DNA of 54,072 nt from Gammaproteobacteria bacterium (lineage in GTDB: Bacteria; Pseudomonadota; Gammaproteobacteria; HK1): assembly GCA_009937425.1 (NCBI GenBank), contig JAACFO010000039.1:1-54072 (forward strand), in the 5' to 3' direction. The notes under the pieces are model-generated. The model did not search any database. It worked only from the letters and a program-made list of their open reading frames with translations, and had not been told where the DNA came from. Shown here in pieces: positions 19,862-26,409 of this stretch. The position numbers and the translations under genes are program-made. Positions within the stretch are counted from its first letter, which is position 1, and every line of letters starts with the position of its first letter.

Positions 19862-21613
19862 CCGGGCCAGGGTTGCGAGGCTCGAGAGCATATCCGCAAT
19901 CTGGTGACAGGGAATCGCGCCCGCGCGCCTGAGTTCCGCGCTGACATCCACCGGTAGACTGGTATTGCTGGCATCCGGCACCTGGTTGAGCTTGCCGCCG
20001 ATGAAGATGGGAACCGTCATGCCCGCATCCGCCAGCGACCGTTGCAGGCGATGGATGAACTCCAGTGCGACGCCGTTATAGGTGCTGATGGCGATAAAAT
20101 CCGCTCCTGCGGCCCGGGCCTTTTGTGCCAGCACCTCCGGGTCGATGCTGATACCCGCATCCACCAGCGCGACGCCCAGGTCGGCGAGTAAATTCTCCAC
20201 CACCACCTTGCCGTATTCGTGCACATCGGTGGTGGCAAGACAGGCGGTGAATGCGGCGCTTTCTATGACGGCGCGTTGCTCGCGGTCGAGTTCTGCCGCC
20301 AGGGCGCGCCCTTTGCTTTCCAGATCGCTTAACGTGGCGGAGGTCACGAGCTGCTCGCGCACCGGGCCACGGGGCGTGTCACGCAGCTCACCGGGACCGA
20401 ACTGCGTTTCCAGTTCACGGGCACCGGTGCGGCGCAGGCTCAGCAACAATTCGAATGCATTGCTCGTATCGATTCCCGCCGTCGACAAGCCTTCGAGCAC
20501 ATTGTCACGAAATTGCCGTCCTCCGTGGAGCAACTGTTGCGCCTGCCCGTCCGCCTTCGCACCGTCGGTTAGTGCATCCAGCGGTGCGCTGCGCTCCAAC
20601 AGACGCCCGGCGAAGCGCTGGGCATCGACGATCTCGTCTACCTCCGGAATGCGTTCGGCCTCGGTAACCGGCACCGGGTTGACTGCGTGCCCGCTGGGCA
20701 GGCTGCGTTGTGCATAAATATCCACCAGCAGGTAGCTGGCCAGGGCGGCGTAATTACTCGCCTGGTCCTTCCCATACAGGGTGGTATTCCCGTAGACCAT
20801 GGTGCCGGGGCAGCTCCGGGTGGCGGCAAGGGCGCGCTGGAAGGCCAACCGCAGCAGCGGATCGCTGTAGGTGTGGCCGTAACAATGGGACACATGCGCC
20901 CCGAGCAGATCTTCGACGATGTAGCGTTCGATGAGCACGGCGCCCAGTGCGCAGGCGGCGTCTCTGAAGGTGGCGGCGAAGCCGTCATCGAGATTGGAGT
21001 GAACGAGTATCTCCTCGGGTTGGGCGGCGATCAGCGCAATGGCCTTGACCGTTTCGGCGGTGGTCGTTACGTCATCGTCCCAGTGGGGCTGGCGAAAGGT
21101 GAAGTACTGGCCCAGATTGCCGATGGAGGTGGCGCCGGCGCCGAGGGCGGCGATGGTGTTTTCCAGCGCCGCCGGGGTGCCGATGACGAAATCCCCGAAG
21201 TGCGGCGCTACCGGGGCACAGGCGCTGAGTTCGGCGAAGGCTTGCGCGCTGTCGAGAATGAGTCCCGTGCCCCGGGGCATGTGCGGGCGCCGATCCGCCG
21301 GATAACCCATGCTCCAGTCGAGGCAGATCCCGTAGCGGTCCAGGCGAATGCCGTCTTGCGCGAGCCTGGCGTGAATTTCTGCATAGGCGCGCCGGCTCTT
21401 CTCGGCATCGCGATAACCAACCTGGGCGTGCAGCATGACGGCCCCTTCGCCCATGCGCGCGCGTTTGTAGGTGGCCTCGCAATCGACGCCGTACTCGGTC
21501 AGGAAAGGGCAGGGGGCAACGTGAACCCGACCGGCAAGGTCTCGGCCCGCGGTGATCAACCCATCCGCGGCAGGCAGGTGGTCCTCGGGGAGAATCCGGT
21601 CGCGCCGTAACAC
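19835..21613 (-). CDS. Protein with C-terminal base-off B12-binding domain, mutase-like
   Basis: A 592-residue protein of unassigned function. The C-terminal part has the canonical cobalamin motif: DVHEYG at 463-468, exactly 41 residues, then STY, 26 residues, then GG. This matches DxHxxG-X41-SxL-X26-28-GG of methionine synthase and the adenosyl-B12 mutases, with Tyr replacing Leu. His465 should displace the dimethylbenzimidazole ligand. The first 430 residues carry IGNLGQYFTF, ILVHSNLDDGF, HVSHCYGHTYSDP and TMVYGNTTLYG. They may be a TIM barrel of the glutamate mutase epsilon type, but I could not confirm this. The start is GTG 21613 with no close ribosome site. A 66-residue membrane protein lies upstream and psd lies downstream. 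Confidence 0.8.
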   Translation of the reverse strand: MLRRDRILPEDHLPAADGLITAGRDLAGRVHVAPCPFLTEYGVDCEATYKRARMGEGAVMLHAQVGYRDAEKSRRAYAEIHARLAQDGIRLDRYGICLDWSMGYPADRRPHMPRGTGLILDSAQAFAELSACAPVAPHFGDFVIGTPAALENTIAALGAGATSIGNLGQYFTFRQPHWDDDVTTTAETVKAIALIAAQPEEILVHSNLDDGFAATFRDAACALGAVLIERYIVEDLLGAHVSHCYGHTYSDPLLRLAFQRALAATRSCPGTMVYGNTTLYGKDQASNYAALASYLLVDIYAQRSLPSGHAVNPVPVTEAERIPEVDEIVDAQRFAGRLLERSAPLDALTDGAKADGQAQQLLHGGRQFRDNVLEGLSTAGIDTSNAFELLLSLRRTGARELETQFGPGELRDTPRGPVREQLVTSATLSDLESKGRALAAELDREQRAVIESAAFTACLATTDVHEYGKVVVENLLADLGVALVDAGISIDPEVLAQKARAAGADFIAISTYNGVALEFIHRLQRSLADAGMTVPIFIGGKLNQVPDASNTSLPVDVSAELRRAGAIPCHQIADMLSSLATLARETSGAGTV

Positions 21614-21642
21614 CGAGTGAGCTTAGCTGTCCCTCGGAGGCC

Positions 21643-21843
21643 TCACAAGCGTACGCGCCGGAAGAGCGCGTACGCACTGATGCCGCCCCCGGCGCCGAAC
21701 AGGCCATAGTAAATTGCCAGATTCAAAGGCGATCCGGTGGGAATCATTCCAGCAGCGTCGAGCAGAGAGATCACGAACATTCCCCCCACCGCCGGCAACA
21801 ATACCGGTCCCACGCCGCCAGGTTTCGCAGACATCGTCGACAT
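21643..21843 (-). CDS. Small two-helix membrane protein of unknown function
   Basis: A 66-residue reading frame with two hydrophobic segments (about 11-28 and 41-60) joined by a short loop (AAGMIPTGSP) and ending in the basic FRRVRL. The ATG at 21843 is preceded by an AGGAG ribosome site at a suitable distance. It ends 29 bases before the cobalamin-binding gene on the same strand and is probably co-transcribed with it. I do not recognise the family. The good ribosome site and the clear membrane pattern support a real gene. Confidence 0.6.
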   Translation of the reverse strand: MSTMSAKPGGVGPVLLPAVGGMFVISLLDAAGMIPTGSPLNLAIYYGLFGAGGGISAYALFRRVRL

Positions 21844-22076
21844 ATTCTCCTGCCCGGAGAAAAAGAAGCATGAACCGTGCCATGGAAAAATGGCCTCATG
21901 GAATCCGGGACTTATGGTGACTTCACGGTACCCGCCAGGTGGGTGTGTAAAGTTTTCCGACAGGCGTGACGGAAGGTTTTAGAAAAAGCACGTAGGAGAC
22001 AACGACTTAGCTTCCTATTCCGGATGAAGCAAAAGTGTCAAGAATTTCGACAGGGAGCGGCTGCAAAAACGAGACA

Positions 22077-22153
22077 TGGCGCCCCGGACAGGATTCGAAC
22101 CTGTGACCTTCCGCTTAGGAGGCGGACGCTCTATCCAGCTGAGCTACCGGGGC
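22077..22153 (-). tRNA. tRNA-Arg (CCT)
   Basis: A 77-base tRNA with encoded CCA. On the minus strand acceptor GCCCCGG pairs with CCGGGGC, and anticodon stem TCCGC/GCGGA encloses CTCCTAA, with anticodon CCT (plus-strand 22117-22119) reading AGG. D- and T-arms are regular. It lies 43 bases after tRNA-Ala, on the same strand and probably the same transcript. Confidence 0.97.
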
Positions 22154-22196
22154 GAATGGGAAGGGGGCAAATCTGAACATTGCCCCTCGGCGTATT

Positions 22197-22272
<76 letters not shown>

Positions 22273-22289
22273 GGATGTTGAACGGGCGG

Positions 22290-22318
22290 AGTGTAGCTTG
22301 TGCTCGGGATGCTGTCAT
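22290..22318 (-). promoter_or_regulatory. Sigma-70 promoter for tRNA-Ala/tRNA-Arg
   Basis: On the minus strand ATGACA (22318-22313, 5 of 6 with TTGACA), a 17-base spacer, and TACACT (22295-22290, 4 of 6 with TATAAT). A GC-rich discriminator CCGCCCG follows, as in growth-rate-controlled stable RNA promoters. Transcription would start near 22283, about 11 bases before tRNA-Ala. Confidence 0.75.
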
Positions 22319-22407
22319 CCGGGGGGCTTGCCCCGGGGCAACTATTCCGGTTGCCGGGGGTCTACATCCGCGAGTAGCATTGCCCGTTGCTCTTCAGGGA
22401 GGTATTG

Positions 22408-23370
22408 ATGCGCGATTCTTTGCCGCTGCTGGTCGACACGGATTTCCCCGCTCTTCGCCGCGGCCGCCTGGATACCTTACAAGTGAACGTCGGGTATCGC
22501 TGCAATCAGAGCTGTTTGCACTGTCACGTGAATGCCGGGCCCACGCGCACCGAGGTAATGCCGGCGGATGTGGCCCGGGTGATCGTGCGCTATCTGGATG
22601 TGTCCGAGGTCTCGACGCTGGACATTACCGGCGGTGCTCCGGAGCTGAACGGACAATTTCGGTATCTGGTGCGCGAAGCCAGGGCCAGGGGACTGCGCAT
22701 CATCGATCGCTGCAATCTGACCATTCTGGAGGAGCCCGGCCAGGAAGATCTGGGAGCATTCCTTGCTGCCCATGAGGTAGAAGTGGTGGCTTCGATGCCC
22801 TGCTACCAGGAAGAAAACGTCAACGCTCAGCGCGGCAACGGCGTGTTCGATGCGAGCATCCGCGGTCTGCAGCAGTTGAATGCCCTTGGCTATGGCATGC
22901 CGGATTCGAATTTGATCCTGGATCTGGTTTACAACCCCCAGGGACCGGTTCTGCCGCCGTCCCAGCAAAGCCTCGAACCAGACTACAAGAAGATCCTGAA
23001 TGAGGAGCATGGAATTTGCTTCAATCAGCTGTTCGTTCTCGCCAATATGCCGGTTGGCCGTTTTGGCAGCACGTTGATTTCCAAAGGCAAGATGGACGGC
23101 TATCTGGCATTGCTGCGTGCAGCGCACCACGACGACAACCTGGACAGTGTCATGTGCCGCAGCCTGTTGAGCGTCGACTGGCAGGGCTATGTTTATGATT
23201 GCGATTTCAATCAGATGCTGGGTCTGCCCATGCGGGTTAACGGATCACCCCGGGTGCATTTGTCGGAGCTCATCCATGTGGACATCGAGGGCCGGGCCAT
23301 CACCGTACGGGCACACTGCTACGCATGCACGGCCGGGCAGGGCAGTAGTTGCGGCGGCGCTCTGAGCTGA
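22408..23370 (+). CDS. arsS: Radical SAM enzyme of the ArsS (arsenosugar biosynthesis) family
   Basis: A 320-residue radical SAM protein. The 4Fe-4S/SAM motif is CNQSCLHC (Cys32, 36, 39), preceded by LQVNVGYR. DITGGAPELN and DLVYNPQGPVLPPSQ are hallmarks of the Cys-rich family in which ArsS joins a dimethylarsinoyl group to the deoxyadenosyl radical. The C-terminal domain has extra Cys residues (DCDFNQMLG, CYACTAGQGSSCGG) that probably bind an auxiliary cluster. ATG 22408 has the strong site AGGGAGG at 22397-22403. The two following genes belong to the glycosyltransferase families usually found with it. No arsM methyltransferase is in the window, so the substrate here is inferred. Confidence 0.88.
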   Translation: MRDSLPLLVDTDFPALRRGRLDTLQVNVGYRCNQSCLHCHVNAGPTRTEVMPADVARVIVRYLDVSEVSTLDITGGAPELNGQFRYLVREARARGLRIIDRCNLTILEEPGQEDLGAFLAAHEVEVVASMPCYQEENVNAQRGNGVFDASIRGLQQLNALGYGMPDSNLILDLVYNPQGPVLPPSQQSLEPDYKKILNEEHGICFNQLFVLANMPVGRFGSTLISKGKMDGYLALLRAAHHDDNLDSVMCRSLLSVDWQGYVYDCDFNQMLGLPMRVNGSPRVHLSELIHVDIEGRAITVRAHCYACTAGQGSSCGGALS

Positions 23371-23406
23371 TCGACCGCCGCCCGCCCCGGCAACCCCTTG
23401 AGCAAA

Positions 23407-24096
23407 ATGGCAGCAGCCATTCCCCGTCTTTCCATCATCATCCCGGCCATCGACGAAGCCGAGCGCCTGGCCACGACGCTGCCGTGCCTTGCTCGTCTGC
23501 GCCGTGCCGGACACGAGATCGTGGTCGTTGACGGCGGCAGCGGTGACGACACGCGGGCCCGGATAGGCCCACTGGTGGATCGTGTACTGGTAGCCGGGCG
23601 CGGCCGGGCCCGGCAGATGAATGCGGGCGCCGCCGCCTCCAACGGCGATGTGCTGCTGTTTCTGCACGCAGACAGTTTGCTGCCCGGCGATACCGAAGCC
23701 GCGATTGCAGATGCCCTTGGCCACAGCTGCTGGGGTCGCTTCGATGTGCGTTTGTGGGGCCGCGAATGGTCCTTTCGCGTTATCGAGGCCTTCATGAATC
23801 TGCGCTCCCGCCTGACCGGAATTGCTACAGGTGATCAGGCGATATTCGTCGAGCGCGAAGCCTTCAAGCAGGTGGGCGGCTACCCTGACATCCCGTTGAT
23901 GGAGGACGTGGCCATCAGCCGGCTTTTGAAGGCCATCGCCCGCCCTGCATGCCTGCGTCAACGGGTCGTCACTTCTGCACGGCGATGGCGGGTCAATGGT
24001 ATCGCGCGCACTGTTTTACTCATGTGGCGACTGCGCCTGGCCTTCGCGCTGGGCGCGGATCCCGGGCAGTTAGCGCGCCGCTACGAGCGAGGCTGA
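23407..24096 (+). CDS. Family 2 glycosyltransferase, arsenosugar-cluster type
   Basis: A 229-residue GT-A glycosyltransferase. RLSIIIPAIDEAERL opens the nucleotide-sugar domain, VVDGGSGDDT is the first acidic motif, LLFLHADSLLP holds the HxD metal motif and GDQAIFVEREAF with MEDVAISRLLK the acceptor region. This is the compact GT2 family annotated with ArsS-type radical SAM genes. ATG 23407 was chosen over TTG 23398; neither has a strong ribosome site. The gene follows arsS by 36 bases and precedes the DUF2064 gene by 4, which argues for one operon. Confidence 0.85.
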   Translation: MAAAIPRLSIIIPAIDEAERLATTLPCLARLRRAGHEIVVVDGGSGDDTRARIGPLVDRVLVAGRGRARQMNAGAAASNGDVLLFLHADSLLPGDTEAAIADALGHSCWGRFDVRLWGREWSFRVIEAFMNLRSRLTGIATGDQAIFVEREAFKQVGGYPDIPLMEDVAISRLLKAIARPACLRQRVVTSARRWRVNGIARTVLLMWRLRLAFALGADPGQLARRYERG

Positions 24097-24100
24097 TCCG

Positions 24101-24730
24101 GTGAGCCCCCGTCTCGGCGAATCGGTGCCTGTATTGGTGTTCACGCGCACACCGCTACCCGGCCGGGTAAAAACACGCCTTATCCCCGCCATTGGCGCCG
24201 AGCGGGCCGCCAACCTGCACCGGGCCATGTTGTGGCGCACCGTCGCTACCGCCGTAGAGTCCGGCGTCGGCCCCGTCGGCCTGTGGTGCAACCCGGCGAC
24301 CGAGCATCCTTATATCGCGGAGATTCAGCGCGAGTTCGGCCTCGACGTGCACCTGCAAACGGGCGCTGACCTGGGTGAGAGCATGCATCTGGCGTTGCGA
24401 TCCCAGCCCGATGACGCCCCCGGCGCGGTGCTGGTGGGGACCGATTGCCCATTTCTGGAGGTGCAGGATTTGCAACTGGCGGCAAGCGCTTTGCGCGAAG
24501 GTGATGACGCCGTCATCGGGCCGGCAGAGGACGGCGGCTACTACCTGATCGGCGTGCGGCAAAGTGACATGGCGGTGTTTTCGGGAGTCCAGTGGGGATC
24601 GGAGCAGGTATTGGCGGTCACCCTGCAGAAGTTCCGTGATCTGGGTTGGCGCTGGCGCGAGCTCGCCACCCGCCGGGATGTGGATCGGCCGGCGGATCTG
24701 GCGGCGCTGTCGGATTTACTGATTTACTAG
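24101..24730 (+). CDS. DUF2064 / CofC-like nucleotidyl- or glycosyltransferase
   Basis: A 209-residue protein with the nucleotide-diphospho-sugar fold. LVFTRTPLPGRVKTRLIP is the characteristic opening, VLVGTDCPFLEVQDL holds the Asp metal site, and IGPAEDGGYYLIGV is the family signature. Such proteins usually accompany the GT2 and ArsS genes and are thought to act in the same sugar-linked pathway; the exact reaction is unknown. The start is GTG 24101, 4 bases after the GT2 stop. Confidence 0.85.
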   Translation: MSPRLGESVPVLVFTRTPLPGRVKTRLIPAIGAERAANLHRAMLWRTVATAVESGVGPVGLWCNPATEHPYIAEIQREFGLDVHLQTGADLGESMHLALRSQPDDAPGAVLVGTDCPFLEVQDLQLAASALREGDDAVIGPAEDGGYYLIGVRQSDMAVFSGVQWGSEQVLAVTLQKFRDLGWRWRELATRRDVDRPADLAALSDLLIY

Positions 24731-24749
24731 TCGCTGAAGCGCCAATTTT

Positions 24750-24791
24750 TTGACATGCTCTGGACTGCGTGCTTAACTTTTTTCAGTCCAG
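24750..24791 (+). promoter_or_regulatory. fleQ promoter region with overlapping inverted repeats
   Basis: A perfect -35 TTGACA (24750-24755) is 17 bases before TTAACT (24773-24778, 3 of 6). An 8-base perfect inverted repeat, CTGGACTG (24760-24767) and CAGTCCAG (24784-24791), brackets the -10; a second short pair TCCAG/CTGGA (24787-24800) can compete. It may be an operator or a leader hairpin about 85 bases upstream of fleQ. Confidence 0.45.
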
Positions 24792-24875
24792 TCATCTGGA
24801 TACGCCCCCGGTAGTCACCGCGGCAGCGCAAGCTGCATGCGCCGGGTTTTACCTGGATAAAGCGAGTACGCGGGT

Positions 24876-26321
24876 ATGTCGACCGCGCTGATCATTGATC
24901 CGAATCCCGAGCGGGGTGAAAACCTGCGCCGCATTCTGGAATTCCTCGAATACGATGCGGTCCTCGTGGTCGATCCCGGCGATTGGCGTTCGGCAATGCC
25001 CCAGGGCCATCGCATCGAAGTGCTGTTGCTGGCTCCCTGCAGCGGTGAAGACGGGTTGCTGGAAGCGTACCGGGCCATCAAGGAACACGATCCGCGCCTG
25101 CCCATTATCTATCTGCGCGATCCGCACGCCGACAGTAGCGCCGGGCGGGAGATCGACGCCGATACCATCGCGACGATCTCGCTGCCGGTGCGTCACCCGG
25201 ACCTCCAGTTCGCCCTGCAACAAGCGTTGATCCAAGGTGACGATCAGGGTGATCCGGGAGGCCCGCGCTCGCCGGAGTTGTTTCGCAACCTGGTAGGCAG
25301 CAGCGCCGGAGTGCGCAAAGTGCGGCGGCTCATCGAACAGGTTGGAAAGACCGACGCCACGGCATTGCTGCTGGGCGAATCCGGTACCGGCAAGGAAGTC
25401 GTGGCACGCAATATCCATTATCACTCCCAGCGTCGCTACAAACCCTTCGTGCCGGTCAACTGTGGTGCGATACCGCCGGACCTGCTGGAAAGCGAGCTGT
25501 TCGGACACGAGAAGGGCGCCTTCACGGGGGCCATCAGCGCCCGCCGGGGACGATTCGAAATGGCTGCCGGGGGCACCTTGTTTCTGGATGAAATCGGCGA
25601 TATGCCCTTATCCATGCAGGTGAAACTGTTACGAGTACTGCAGGAACGCACCTTCGAACGGGTCGGAAGTAATAAGAGCATCGCCGCCGATGCGCGCATT
25701 GTTGCCGCCACTCACAGCGATCTGGAAGCGGCCATCAGCGAGGGAAGGTTTCGCGAGGATCTCTACTACCGTCTCAACGTCTTTCCCATGGAGATGCCGA
25801 CCTTGCGCTCGCGGGTGGAAGATCTGCCGTTGCTGGTCAATGACCTGGTCAATCGCACCGAGCACGAGAAACGCGGTTCCATACGCCTGACCCCGGCGGC
25901 AATGGACTGTCTTTGCCGCTATTCATGGCCGGGCAATGTGCGCGAGCTTGCCAATCTCATCGAACGCCTGGTGATTCTCTATCCCTACGGCGCGGTGGAC
26001 GCCGACGATCTGCCGGACAAGTACCGGGTGCCATCGGGCCAGGACTCGGTCCCAGGGGCCCAAGAGCCCGCAGGCGCCAGCGTCGCCGCACAGGAGTTGC
26101 CCAGCGAGGGGCTGGATCTGAAGGAGCACATGAACAAGCTCGAAAGCATGCTCATCATTCAGGCCCTGGACGAAGCCGGCGGCATCGTCGCGCATGCCGC
26201 CCGGCGCCTGCGCATGGGCCGCACCACCCTGGTAGAAAAGATGCGCAAGCTCGGTATCCGGCGCCATGACGTGCGCCGTGCCCAGGAGCAGCCAATTGCG
26301 GTAACTCTTCTAAAACAATAA
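24876..26321 (+). CDS. fleQ: Sigma-54-dependent activator of the FleQ/FlrA family
   Basis: A 481-residue enhancer-binding protein. An N-terminal receiver-like domain (1-120) lacks an obvious phosphorylatable Asp, as in FleQ. The AAA+ domain has Walker A GESGTGKE (167-174), the sigma-54 contact loop GAFTGA (214-219) and Walker B GGTLFLDEIGD. LPSEGLDLKEHMNKLE and the C-terminal Fis-type helix-turn-helix (AARRLRMGRTTLVEKMRKLGI) match Pseudomonas FleQ closely. FleQ controls flagellar genes and, through c-di-GMP, exopolysaccharide genes. No flagellar gene is nearby, so its targets lie elsewhere. It stands alone between the arsenosugar-type genes and mrcB. Confidence 0.85.
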   Translation: MSTALIIDPNPERGENLRRILEFLEYDAVLVVDPGDWRSAMPQGHRIEVLLLAPCSGEDGLLEAYRAIKEHDPRLPIIYLRDPHADSSAGREIDADTIATISLPVRHPDLQFALQQALIQGDDQGDPGGPRSPELFRNLVGSSAGVRKVRRLIEQVGKTDATALLLGESGTGKEVVARNIHYHSQRRYKPFVPVNCGAIPPDLLESELFGHEKGAFTGAISARRGRFEMAAGGTLFLDEIGDMPLSMQVKLLRVLQERTFERVGSNKSIAADARIVAATHSDLEAAISEGRFREDLYYRLNVFPMEMPTLRSRVEDLPLLVNDLVNRTEHEKRGSIRLTPAAMDCLCRYSWPGNVRELANLIERLVILYPYGAVDADDLPDKYRVPSGQDSVPGAQEPAGASVAAQELPSEGLDLKEHMNKLESMLIIQALDEAGGIVAHAARRLRMGRTTLVEKMRKLGIRRHDVRRAQEQPIAVTLLKQ

Positions 26322-26342
26322 ATTAGGGATAACACCTAATTT
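26320..26342. terminator. Hairpin just after fleQ
   Basis: AAATTAGG (26320-26327) and CCTAATTT (26335-26342) form a perfect 8-bp stem with a 7-base loop, starting within the fleQ stop codon. It is AT-rich and lacks a clear T run, so it could be a weak terminator or a symmetric protein-binding site ahead of mrcB. Confidence 0.4.
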
Positions 26343-26348
26343 GAATTC

Positions 26349-26377
26349 TTGATTTCGCCTGCCACCTCTCATAAGCT
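26349..26377 (+). promoter_or_regulatory. Possible mrcB promoter
   Basis: TTGATT (26349-26354, 4 of 6), a 17-base spacer and TAAGCT (26372-26377, 3 of 6) precede the mrcB ATG by about 32 bases. It is the best sigma-70-like match in the short gap. Confidence 0.35.
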
Positions 26378-26409
26378 ACGAATGTCGCATCCGTACGTTC
26401 TGGTGGCCA

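Noticed and set aside
22320-22355. GC-rich stems (CCGGGG/CCCCGG and GGCAAC/GTTGCC) before the radical SAM gene
   Set aside because: Mutually exclusive pairings suggested a riboswitch, but no known cofactor-riboswitch pattern could be recognised.
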